DNA from: a virus
Direction: 5' to 3' (one strand)
DNA length: 23,439 nucleotides
Virus record (IMG/VR): IMGVR_UViG_3300008952_000312
Span: 1-23,439 of that record
In this document: positions 1 to 5,262 of the stretch, in pieces
Numbering within the stretch: the stretch's first letter is position 1
Layout of the letters: each line of letters opens with the position of its first letter
Made by a program: the position numbers and the translations under genes
Notes under the pieces: generated by a model
Seen by the model: only the letters and a program-made list of their open reading frames with translations
Database searches by the model: none
What the model was told of the DNA's origin: nothing

Positions 1-60
1 ATTAATAACCGGTGTTTCTCTTACGCTACTTATCCAAGTTTCCTTTATCGCGCAGTCCCA

Positions 61-100
61 CGCGCGAAGACTGATCCGAATAACTCCGTCGCTTCGCGCG
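61..100. repeat. Inverted repeat, 9-bp arms, CGCGCGAAG
   Basis: The arms CGCGCGAAG (61-69) and CTTCGCGCG (92-100) are exact reverse complements separated by 22 bp. No T-run follows on either strand, so an intrinsic terminator is unlikely. It could be an RNA stem or a protein-binding site. Confidence 0.6.
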
Positions 101-183
101 AATTTCGTTGCACCTTCGTTTAACCTAGTGGCTCAACTAAATCGTCCGTAACATCGAGATCAAACCAATAGCCGAACGATCTA

Positions 184-240
184 ATCCCACAACACGTATT
201 TTTGCGAATGGGATATCTTATATATAAGATATCGTGGGAT
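184..240. repeat. Perfect 22-bp palindrome next to an outer ATCCCAC/GTGGGAT pair
   Basis: Positions 212-233 form a perfect 22-bp palindrome (half-site GATATCTTATA). A second pair, ATCCCAC at 184-190 and GTGGGAT at 234-240, is also an exact reverse complement and brackets it asymmetrically. The symmetry with no loop suits a dimeric DNA-binding protein or a cruciform better than a terminator; no T-run follows. Confidence 0.65.
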
Positions 241-471
241 AATGTCAAGCCCTAAATTTTCCTGAAGCACGGTACGCATCCAGCTCCTGATGAGCACAAG
301 AATTTATTTCCCACGCGCCTTTCAAACGAGGCGAGGCGAGACGAGAAGCGTGAGCTTCCACCTGCATCCTGAGCTGCTGGATCCCGGACCAGTGCTGTTT
401 AGTTAACGAGGGCGCGAGGGAAACGAGGCGAGAACGAGGACGAGCAAACCAGAACCAGTTCAGGTTCAGGT

Positions 472-909
472 TCAGGAGGCAGCTGGTCCCAGGGCCCGGA
501 GAATTAGTTTACGTAATCCAACTTCATCATCCGAGGCAACCGAGACGAGGCCCACGGATCCCCTTCCCTTAATCTCTAGAAGTTTAAGGGCTCGGTGCTT
601 GACCCCCGAGCCCAAGATATACGCTGTGCCACCATTTCTCAAGTGCGTTAAATGCCAATTGATTTGCCACTTACTCAAACCATAATTCTTGAGATCATTT
701 GATTTCAGTTCTATCCAAATAGTACGACCTTTATACAAAATATAAACATCCGGTATTCCATTAATTGTATTAGATTCTATGCGGAAAATTTGTGCATCCA
801 GGTTTAATTTTTTTATTCTTTGCCAGAGCTTTGATTCTCTTTTTTGTGCCACGCGAAACAAATCAAGTTTTGATTTTGGCGGGCTTCTCCCCATACCCAT
901 CCACCACAT
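472..909 (-). CDS. VRR-NUC / PD-(D/E)XK family nuclease
   Basis: This 145-aa protein is probably a small DNA nuclease of the VRR-NUC type, a family found in phages as stand-alone Holliday-junction or flap-cutting enzymes. The PD-(D/E)XK core is visible: GIPD at residues 51-54 gives Asp54, the strand IELK gives Glu67 and Lys69, and Gln82 lies in the following helix (KWQINW). The tail ends in a low-complexity, GC-richer stretch encoded near the left repeat region. The ATG at 909 lies inside the 3' end of the oxygenase gene and overlaps it by 47 bp; methionines at residues 4 and 6 are alternative starts that shorten the overlap. The nuclease call is firm; the exact substrate is not known. Confidence 0.8.
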   Translation of the reverse strand: MWWMGMGRSPPKSKLDLFRVAQKRESKLWQRIKKLNLDAQIFRIESNTINGIPDVYILYKGRTIWIELKSNDLKNYGLSKWQINWHLTHLRNGGTAYILGSGVKHRALKLLEIKGRGSVGLVSVASDDEVGLRKLILRALGPAAS

Positions 910-1570
910 TTATACTCATATCTGGTGGTGCTGCATGTAATGGTAAATCAACTAAAATATTGCCAGAAACCGATACTCTTTCACAATTTGACTTAAATGG
1001 ACACACATAATGGGTCAAACTAGAAGGAAAAATAAATATATCTCTCTCCTCTGGGAAATAAGATTGATAGGTAATATATTCTTTAGGGCCGTCCCCATAA
1101 GTAAACATTAAACTCCCTGGACCAGTTGAAGTACTTACACAATTTTTATTTTCTTCTTTTAATTCCTCTGGAATAGATAAATAAGTAACAAAAGAATATT
1201 TATCACTATGATTATGTGGTGGATTAAATTCATTTTGTTTTTGGTAGTTAACCCACATAGATTTTAAAAAATATTTATTATAAGGCTCATCCTTCCCGGA
1301 GTTACGCCACTCTCTCAGCGCTTGTTCATAAGCTCTCATCATACCGGCTACATAAGGAGTATATGTATTTAAGTCATTGTAAGCATATTCTTCTCTAATA
1401 TGCCCGGCTAATCTTGTGCGATAATCTCTGTCTGCAATCCTAGCCTGTTTAGCCCCTTCTAATAACAATTTATGGAACTTTTCACTAATTTTAAAATGGA
1501 GAACAAAGGGCCCCCAATTTAAAATGTTTACATGAACATTCGGCTGCTTTTTTTTCTTTTCTTCACTCAC
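863..1570 (-). CDS. Phage 2OG-Fe(II) oxygenase family protein
   Basis: This 235-aa protein matches the 2-oxoglutarate and Fe(II)-dependent dioxygenase pattern common in marine phages (TIGR02466-like). The iron ligands can be placed: the HxD motif at His121 and Asp123 in NPPHNHSD, and the distal His187 in FPSSLTHYV. Arg198 (ERVSVSGN) is the expected 2-oxoglutarate-binding arginine. The pattern WxNYQKxxxFN before HxD and the FPSxxxH block are typical of this group. The start is GTG at 1570, with no ATG available before the conserved core and no clear Shine-Dalgarno site. It follows the 100-aa gene by 9 bp. Substrate unknown: nucleobase or protein hydroxylation are both possible. Confidence 0.85.
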   Translation of the reverse strand: MSEEKKKKQPNVHVNILNWGPFVLHFKISEKFHKLLLEGAKQARIADRDYRTRLAGHIREEYAYNDLNTYTPYVAGMMRAYEQALREWRNSGKDEPYNKYFLKSMWVNYQKQNEFNPPHNHSDKYSFVTYLSIPEELKEENKNCVSTSTGPGSLMFTYGDGPKEYITYQSYFPEERDIFIFPSSLTHYVCPFKSNCERVSVSGNILVDLPLHAAPPDMSINVVDGYGEKPAKIKT

Positions 1571-1579
1571 AAAATACTA

Positions 1580-1882
1580 TTACTTTATTTTTTTAATTTT
1601 AACAACCACTGAATTAGGTATAACAGTAGTATTCCCAATTTCCTCAATTTCCTCCGGGTCTGAATTATTTTTTACAGAAAAATCCCCAAATATTCTAGTT
1701 AAACCGTTAGATTGAGATAATAAATGTCCCTTAGTTACACACACAGGGAGCTGCGATTTAAGTAAATGAGTAATGCTTTGCCAACTCGAATCACTAACAA
1801 TATCTTTCCAATGGACTTCCACCATAGGATAGCGATCAATCTCTACTTTAGCTTTTTTATTTATATTAATTCTCTTCTTCAT
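1580..1882 (-). CDS. Conserved small phage protein, unknown function
   Basis: This 100-aa protein has the look of a small all-beta domain. It contains VEVHWKDIVSDSSWQSI early (residues about 21-37), PVCVTKGHLLSQSNGLTRIFGDFS in the middle and ends in a lysine-rich strand. I recall similar proteins beside terminase genes in marine phages but know no function. The ATG at 1882 is supported by GAGGATAG just upstream. It overlaps the end of the preceding 64-aa gene by 17 bp, so the two are probably translationally coupled. It sits between the terminase small subunit and the oxygenase on the same strand. Confidence 0.75.
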   Translation of the reverse strand: MKKRININKKAKVEIDRYPMVEVHWKDIVSDSSWQSITHLLKSQLPVCVTKGHLLSQSNGLTRIFGDFSVKNNSDPEEIEEIGNTTVIPNSVVVKIKKIK

Positions 1883-2060
1883 CTATCCTCACCGATACTG
1901 ATCCCACAGTAGTAGTCATGTGGGAATTATGTACTTCGTTAAATACCTGAAAGAATTTACTGGGATCAGCCAGCAACTTCTTTTGGCGTAACGTTAATGA
2001 TCTCTTTACCTTCCCCGATTTTATTCTCGAGTTCGGATAATCTTTTCTCCAACGCTTCAC
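1866..2060 (-). CDS. Small hypothetical protein overlapping the terminase gene
   Basis: A 64-aa reading frame starts with GTG at 2060, preceded by a strong GGAGGG site with about 8 bp spacing, all inside the terminase small subunit gene (95-bp overlap). The first 30 residues are very basic (MKRWRKDYPNSRIKSGK). The remainder (LLADPSKFFQVFNEVHNSHMTT) resembles small proteins of marine phages. A TTG at 1976 would give a shorter 36-aa version with much less overlap. Its stop overlaps the next start by 17 bp, which supports it as a real link in the operon. Function unknown. Confidence 0.5.
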   Translation of the reverse strand: MKRWRKDYPNSRIKSGKVKRSLTLRQKKLLADPSKFFQVFNEVHNSHMTTTVGSVSVRIDEEEN

Positions 2061-2475
2061 GACTCATGCCCTCCAGACCTGTGTGTTTAATTTCCTTCCT
2101 GTCTACAAAGAATCCGGCCATCTGACCTTTTCTAAATAAAGCATTAATCGCTGCAGTGTATTGACCGGCTTTAGCAGCACGATCACCTAAATCTTCATAC
2201 TTTTTATAATCAATCAATTTATCTTTTTCATATTTTTGTAATTCCTGTTGTAGTCTTTTTTCTAAGTATCTACACACATGTGGATTTTGAGCCGGATTAG
2301 TGAGTCTACTCGCTGTCTCGGTGGGCCCTTCGGCTTTTCTAGATGTATACCCAGCCCGTTGAGCTGCTTCAACCTTGGAGATCTTCCCCCAATTAGCAAC
2401 CAATATATCTACAAACGTCCTCTGTTTAGGAGTCAATTCAATAGTAGTTTTCATTACATTCTTTTTTGCTGGCAT
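1966..2475 (-). CDS. terS: Terminase small subunit
   Basis: This 169-aa protein is the likely DNA-recognition subunit of the packaging terminase. An N-terminal helix-turn-helix is visible around residues 24-45 (NWGKISKVEAAQRAGYTSR), preceded by LTPKQRTFVDIL, a typical terminase_2-like opening. The middle has a basic coiled-coil stretch (LEKRLQQELQKYEKDK) and the block AAINALFRKGQMAGFFVDRKEI seen in small terminases of marine podoviruses. The C-terminal third is helical and charged. The ATG at 2475 has GAGGG about 5 bp upstream. The expected large terminase is not adjacent in this window, which is unusual. It is transcribed divergently from the RHH-like gene across a 276-bp regulatory region. 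Confidence 0.8.
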   Translation of the reverse strand: MPAKKNVMKTTIELTPKQRTFVDILVANWGKISKVEAAQRAGYTSRKAEGPTETASRLTNPAQNPHVCRYLEKRLQQELQKYEKDKLIDYKKYEDLGDRAAKAGQYTAAINALFRKGQMAGFFVDRKEIKHTGLEGMSREALEKRLSELENKIGEGKEIINVTPKEVAG

Positions 2476-2751
2476 ATACCCTCACTATAGCACAAAATAT
2501 TTTTTAAGAAATATTTCTATTTTTTCCCCGTAAGAGACTAGGTTTTGACCTATTTTTTCTTACTTTTTAAGAATTTTTCTTAAAACTTTTCTTAAAGAAA
2601 GTGAGTATTTAAGCCATTTTCTTAATTTCTTAGTAGTTTTGACTAAAACTTTTTTTTAAAATTTTTATTTGTATAGAGAGGGTATAGGGGAAATTAAGAA
2701 TTGACAAACTATCTGAGGAAACTAGGAAATAGGTATAAAGGAGGTAATTTT
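2476..2751. promoter_or_regulatory. Divergent regulatory region with hairpins and repeated TTCTTAA boxes
   Basis: This 276-bp gap separates the terminase operon (minus) from the RHH-like gene (plus). It is very AT-rich and holds a TAGGT/ACCTA pair (2539-2552), a TTTTAAGAA/TTCTTAAAA inverted repeat with a 3-bp loop (2565-2585), further TTCTTAA-type boxes nearby and an AGTTTT/AAAACT hairpin (2635-2650) running into eight Ts. Three TTGAC boxes occur on the plus strand (2545, 2639, 2701). The arrangement suggests an operator and promoter region, probably bound by one of the RHH-like proteins. That link is inference. Confidence 0.55.
2701..2706 (+). promoter_or_regulatory. Possible -35 box for the RHH-like gene
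   Basis: A perfect TTGACA lies 51 bp upstream of the ATG at 2752. The matching -10 is weak (TAGGAA at 2723-2728, 16-bp spacer). The gene has its own AAGGAGG site, so this would be a conventional leadered transcript. Confidence 0.4.
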
Positions 2752-2976
2752 ATGGACACAAACAAATTTAAATCTCTTGCTCTAACTAAAGAGTGCTACG
2801 ACCAGCTTCAAGTTCTTTCTAAGCATAGATTTGAGCTTCCAATTAGTATGTCGCGGGTTGTTTCATTTTTTATAGGCAAGGCTTATGACGCTTTTGAAGC
2901 AGCTCGGATTCAAAGGGAAGCTGAAGAGTCGTGGGCGTTGATTAAAGATTGGGAACCCCAACTCTTGCATAACTAA
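2752..2976 (+). CDS. RHH-like regulator paralogue A
   Basis: This 74-aa protein begins at ATG 2752, chosen over an in-frame ATG-less extension from 2701 because AAGGAGG lies about 7 bp upstream. Its first 45 residues, MDTNKFKSLALTKECYDQL and following, align with the minus-strand protein at 5263-5463: both have MDxNKxKSxAxxxxxYxxL, then Fx(L/A)P, a Met, and a hydrophobic helix. A short strand followed by two helices fits ribbon-helix-helix DNA-binding proteins. The C-terminus (AARIQREAEESWALIKDWEPQLL) is different and may make partner contacts. It is a single plus-strand gene facing away from the terminase and followed by a terminator, so it is a candidate repressor or early regulator. The RHH call rests on pattern only. 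Confidence 0.65.
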   Translation: MDTNKFKSLALTKECYDQLQVLSKHRFELPISMSRVVSFFIGKAYDAFEAARIQREAEESWALIKDWEPQLLHN

Positions 2977-3035
2977 GGGGAATATGTTAATTCAAGAATA
3001 AGTTGTTTTTTATTTTCATAAAACAGCTCCTTTCT

Positions 3036-3072
3036 ACCTGGGGGAAAGTCTTAGGCCTTTTTCCCAGGTTTT
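3036..3072 (+). terminator. Intrinsic terminator-like hairpin after the RHH-like gene
   Basis: ACCTGGG (3036-3042) pairs with CCCAGGT (3063-3069), and the stem extends inward through GGAAAG/CTTTTT with wobble pairs. TTTT and further T-rich sequence follow on the plus strand. A second weaker stem (GTTGTTTT with AAAACAGC, about 3003-3028) lies just before it. The hairpin also contains the stop codon region of the minus-strand 52-aa gene. Confidence 0.65.
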
Positions 3073-3209
3073 AACTTTAATTTTCTCTGGATTATATTCT
3101 CGACTAAATCTCCGTATTTTCTTCTACTATCAGTTTGGAAGACAGACTTAATTATATCTTGTTTTAATTTAGGAAGATGCTTTAGGGCTTTTTTATTGTG
3201 ATTGTCCAT
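3051..3209 (-). CDS. Small basic hypothetical protein (52 aa)
   Basis: Translation from ATG 3209 gives a 52-aa basic, helical peptide beginning MDNHNKKALKHLPKLKQDII and ending in KLKLKPGKKA, with the stop at 3051-3053 inside the terminator hairpin of the opposite strand. It overlaps the upstream lipoprotein-like gene by 17 bp, the same degree of overlap as other links in this operon. No Shine-Dalgarno site is evident, so coupling to the upstream gene is likely. No family recognised. Confidence 0.5.
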   Translation of the reverse strand: MDNHNKKALKHLPKLKQDIIKSVFQTDSRRKYGDLVENIIQRKLKLKPGKKA

Positions 3210-3318
3210 TTTTTACTATGTGTTTAATTCCCGCTGTCCATGGATTTAAATCATAATCCATTCTATTACATGATGTAAACATAATAAATATACACACTAT
3301 TAGGGGTATTAAACGCAT
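3193..3318 (-). CDS. Tiny putative lipoprotein (41 aa)
   Basis: ATG 3318 opens a 41-aa frame: a short basic start (MR), a hydrophobic core (LIPLIVCIFIMF), then TSC at residues 15-17, which fits a lipobox with Cys17 as the lipidated residue. The mature part would be about 25 aa (NRMDYDLNPWTAGIKHIV...). The start overlaps the stop of the upstream 150-aa gene by 10 bp and its end overlaps the next gene by 17 bp. Small outer-membrane lipoproteins in phages are often o-spanins or superinfection-exclusion proteins; neither can be assigned here. An inner-membrane partner spanin is not evident beside it. Confidence 0.5.
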   Translation of the reverse strand: MRLIPLIVCIFIMFTSCNRMDYDLNPWTAGIKHIVKNGQSQ

Positions 3319-3761
3319 GGGAGTAGATTAGGTTTACTGGTTAAATTTTTTACAATAGCGGTCGTAGTTGCCAATACCTGTTTCCTTAATTTTTCTACTT
3401 TTTTTCTTAATGCTTTTCTTTTATCTTCATTAGCTTCTTTTTTAAGATCTAGGTATAAACGATAATATTCTATCCATTTTAGTTGCCTATGAGTAAAAGT
3501 AATATTTCCATTTCGAACAGCTTTAAAATATTGCTCTTTAACTATTTCAGGATCCCATCCTGATTGCCAGCAAATCCAATTAAAATCTTTATTTTCTTTG
3601 GTGATCCATTGATGTGCTTCCATTTTATGAATACTTGATTTTCTATCGGACTGTAAAATCCGTGTATCTTCCACAGCGTTCAACAATACATGACGCCATA
3701 GTCTCTGTTCAGGGCAATGATGATTTTGAGAAATTAAAGATTCGGCTATTTCAATGCCCAT
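3309..3761 (-). CDS. Conserved phage protein, unknown function
   Basis: About 150 aa. The central block reads PEQRLWRHVLLNAVEDTRI, then WI, DFNWICWQSGWDPEIVKEQYFKAVRNGNITFTHRQL, a pattern I recall from small marine-phage proteins, possibly a helical DNA-binding fold. The C-terminal third is a lysine-rich helix (KKEANEDKRKALRKKVEKLRKQVL). I chose ATG 3761, which overlaps the stop of the preceding gene by 11 bp; a GTG at 3791 would add ten residues and a 41-bp overlap. Function unknown. Confidence 0.7.
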   Translation of the reverse strand: MGIEIAESLISQNHHCPEQRLWRHVLLNAVEDTRILQSDRKSSIHKMEAHQWITKENKDFNWICWQSGWDPEIVKEQYFKAVRNGNITFTHRQLKWIEYYRLYLDLKKEANEDKRKALRKKVEKLRKQVLATTTAIVKNLTSKPNLLPCV

Positions 3762-3945
3762 AAGTTTTAATAAGGTTGGTGAATAGTTCACGATAATGGT
3801 GTTTAACCTCCGGTGCTATGTTTAACCCAGAAGCGACCTGGTATTGTTTTTCCACATCTTCAATCATCCTGTGGATTTGTGCGCCTGACCATTTTTCCTT
3901 TCGTGGTACTATCAAAAGATTAAGATTATTTTCAAAGATATTCAT
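3751..3945 (-). CDS. Hypothetical protein
   Basis: About 64 aa from ATG 3945, which lies 7 bp after the stop of the preceding gene. An upstream GTG/ATG run at 3966-3972 is in frame and could be used instead, adding up to nine residues. The sequence (MNIFENNLNLLIVPRKEKWSG and following) contains a helical segment AQIHRMIEDVEKQYQVAS and an HHYRELFTNLIKTYG end. No family recognised. The tight spacing and overlap with the next gene mark it as part of the small-gene operon. Confidence 0.6.
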   Translation of the reverse strand: MNIFENNLNLLIVPRKEKWSGAQIHRMIEDVEKQYQVASGLNIAPEVKHHYRELFTNLIKTYGH

Positions 3946-3952
3946 AGATGAA

Positions 3953-4222
3953 TTATAACTTAGCATCATCACCTTTCATACCCTTAATCAGCTTGAGTTT
4001 TACTACATTATTAGTGTGTTTTTTCTTCACATGAAATTTATACAAATCATTTGCATCTGTTATCATTTGTGGATCAAACTCTGGTTTGTAGCCAAAGCAT
4101 ACTCCATTATGTAATGCAAACATTACACTTGTAATTTTATCATAGTCTGATTTTTTTAGATTGGCCGCAAGAATGACTAGAGCTTTTGTATACTCAGTGA
4201 TACCATCCTTCGATTTCGCCAT
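3953..4222 (-). CDS. Hypothetical protein
   Basis: About 89 aa starting at ATG 4222 (MAKSKDGITEYTKALVIL...); AAGGA lies roughly 10 bp upstream, inside the preceding gene, which it overlaps by 29 bp. Mostly helical and lysine-rich, with a hydrophobic N-terminal helix and a middle segment FALHNGVCFGYKPEFDPQMI. No motif recognised. The end is basic (KKKHTNNVVKLKLIKGMKGDD). Confidence 0.6.
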   Translation of the reverse strand: MAKSKDGITEYTKALVILAANLKKSDYDKITSVMFALHNGVCFGYKPEFDPQMITDANDLYKFHVKKKHTNNVVKLKLIKGMKGDDAKL

Positions 4223-4403
4223 CAATATATCCTTCTACATATCTAAAAATATTTAAAAATAATTGATTACTGATCCGTGGACCGTGATTTTTGTGACCTG
4301 AACCATCGCAGTGGATGCAAGTTCCGGTATTTATCTGTCCTTTAATGTATCCATTCCCTTTACAAAAAGTACAAATCTCATACTTAATTTCTTTCTTATC
4401 CAT
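4194..4403 (-). CDS. DnaJ-type zinc-finger mini-protein
   Basis: This 69-aa protein carries two CxxCxGxG-type repeats: CTFCKGNG at residues 11-18 and CIHCDGSG at 29-36. They match the zinc-binding repeats of DnaJ but come without a J-domain or substrate-binding domain. One zinc ion bound by the four cysteines is expected. Such stand-alone fingers in phages may bind protein or nucleic acid. The remainder (NQLFLNIFRYVEGYIDGEIEGWYH) is an unassigned amphipathic tail. It overlaps the upstream gene by 8 bp and the downstream one by 29 bp. Confidence 0.75.
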   Translation of the reverse strand: MDKKEIKYEICTFCKGNGYIKGQINTGTCIHCDGSGHKNHGPRISNQLFLNIFRYVEGYIDGEIEGWYH

Positions 4404-4596
4404 TTTTCACCTTTCTTGCAAGTACATTAGATATAACTCTTCCATCAGGTAATCTTACCCTATCTTTCCACTTACAATCAATGACATAAGTTTTTTCTGA
4501 TGTAGCAATTTTAAATTGAATTCCCCAGGGCTTATCTTCTCTCCAATAGTTCTTAAAATCCTTGATTTCTGTATGTAAATTAAGCTTTTTTGCCAT
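4396..4596 (-). CDS. Hypothetical protein
   Basis: A 66-aa protein from ATG 4596 with a weak AAAAGAAG purine run upstream. The sequence suggests a beta-rich small domain: WGIQFKIATSEKTYVIDCKWKDRVRLPDGRVIS. No family recognised. It overlaps the zinc-finger gene by 8 bp. Just upstream is a possibly frame-disrupted small frame (4580-4686). Confidence 0.6.
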   Translation of the reverse strand: MAKKLNLHTEIKDFKNYWREDKPWGIQFKIATSEKTYVIDCKWKDRVRLPDGRVISNVLARKVKNG

Positions 4597-4686
4597 TCTT
4601 CTTTTCGTATTTTTTTAAAACATCTCTCAATTTTTTACTTAATTTTTTTTATTTTTACTCAAATTACCTCCAGGTTCTCCAACCAT
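4580..4686 (-). pseudogene. Possible small ORF split by a frame change at an A8 run
   Basis: An ATG at 4686 opens MVGEPGGNLSKNKKN and stops right after a run of eight A's (minus strand, plus positions 4643-4650). In the -1 frame across that run, the reading continues as KLSKKLRDVLKKYEKKNGKKA to a stop at 4580. Both parts are lysine-rich and read naturally together. This could be a frameshifted gene, a transcriptional-slippage product or chance in AT-rich sequence. Confidence 0.25.
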
Positions 4687-4717
4687 TAACCCGTTTATCA
4701 GCTTTCAATTAAACTTC

Positions 4718-5041
4718 TCATATACACCTCCTTAATTCTGTGGCGTATGCTGTTAAAGGGACCTGTAATTTTTTTGCTATATATACTTGTGCTGGAGTTA
4801 AACGTATTCTCTTTTTTCTACCATAATTTCTTTTAAGTTTGGCATTCTTGGATATAAAAAGAAACATAACCATATCAATTAAATTATAATATAATTTAGA
4901 ACGCGGACTAATTCCTAATTTCACTAATTCTTCGTGAGTATCCAAAGCAAGATGTGTGAACCCTTTATGTTTACCAAACCAAGGATTCCTTGCTGCCCAT
5001 TTTTTTGCTTTAGGTTCTATTAATTTATCGGTTTTCGCCAT
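4718..5041 (-). CDS. Conserved phage protein with scaffold-like segments
   Basis: A 107-aa basic protein. The opening KKWAARNPWFGKHKGFTHLALDTHEELVKLGISPRSKLYYNLID resembles a segment found in phage assembly or scaffold-type proteins that I recall as WAxxNPWFGxDxxMTxxAL. The end LTPAQVYIAKKLQVPLTAYATEL resembles the C-terminal motif of the same proteins. Its position in a small-gene operon argues against a full scaffold protein, and the length is short. It may be a derived or partial copy. It overlaps the preceding gene by 22 bp. Confidence 0.6.
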   Translation of the reverse strand: MAKTDKLIEPKAKKWAARNPWFGKHKGFTHLALDTHEELVKLGISPRSKLYYNLIDMVMFLFISKNAKLKRNYGRKKRIRLTPAQVYIAKKLQVPLTAYATELRRCI

Positions 5042-5259
5042 GATATAAATAAAGATTTAATCGCACTTAAACATTCTTCGAATTTTGATTCGGGGTCATC
5101 TAACTTGATTCGATTTCTCTCAACCCCATTAACTAAAAATACTAATTCTTTAGTCTTATGATAAAACCTAACACAAAATTCATCATAACCTGTCTCTTTA
5201 AAAATTTTTAGGTTCTCCAAATTATGATACTCTTCTATGTCTTTTGGAGTCATTACCAT
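5020..5259 (-). CDS. Hypothetical protein
   Basis: A 79-aa protein from ATG 5259, preceded by AAGGGG with about 7 bp spacing; a second ATG two codons later is possible. The sequence has an alpha-beta look (IEEYHNLENLKIFKETGYDEFCVRFYHKTKELVFLVNGVERNRI), ending in a hydrophobic helix. No family recognised. It sits 3 bp after the RHH-like gene on the same strand. Confidence 0.6.
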   Translation of the reverse strand: MVMTPKDIEEYHNLENLKIFKETGYDEFCVRFYHKTKELVFLVNGVERNRIKLDDPESKFEECLSAIKSLFISWRKPIN

Positions 5260-5262
5260 TTA

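Larger units (their letters stand above)
1..471. other. GC-richer gene-free region with repeats
   Basis: No open reading frame that looks like a gene was found in these 471 bases on either strand. The base composition is visibly richer in G and C than the rest of the window, most strongly from about 280 onward. The stretch holds a 9-bp inverted repeat (61-69 with 92-100), a perfect 22-bp palindrome (212-233), a 12-bp direct repeat AAACGAGGCGAG (324-335 and 421-432), a 9-bp direct repeat CCCACGCGC (57-65 and 310-318) and three head-to-tail copies of GTTCAG ending near 476. It lies downstream of the minus-strand nuclease and oxygenase genes. It may be a regulatory, packaging or replication-related region, or a 3' untranslated end; the sequence does not decide. 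No tRNA fold was recognised. Confidence 0.6.

Noticed and set aside
1-471. tRNA or other structured RNA gene
   Set aside because: Stems are present but no cloverleaf, T-loop consensus or known RNA signature could be formed by eye.
792-1010. Plus-strand open frame of 72 codons
   Set aside because: Antisense to the nuclease and oxygenase genes, whose catalytic motifs are intact; no start signal.
863-1570. AlkB-type DNA repair enzyme
   Set aside because: The HxD and distal His context matches the phage TIGR02466-like group rather than AlkB, which has a different RxNxNxYxxxxxxR arrangement.
3288-3306. Second T7-like promoter (CACACTATTAGGGG)
   Set aside because: It carries an extra base in the core and points antisense into a minus-strand gene; the similarity is too weak.
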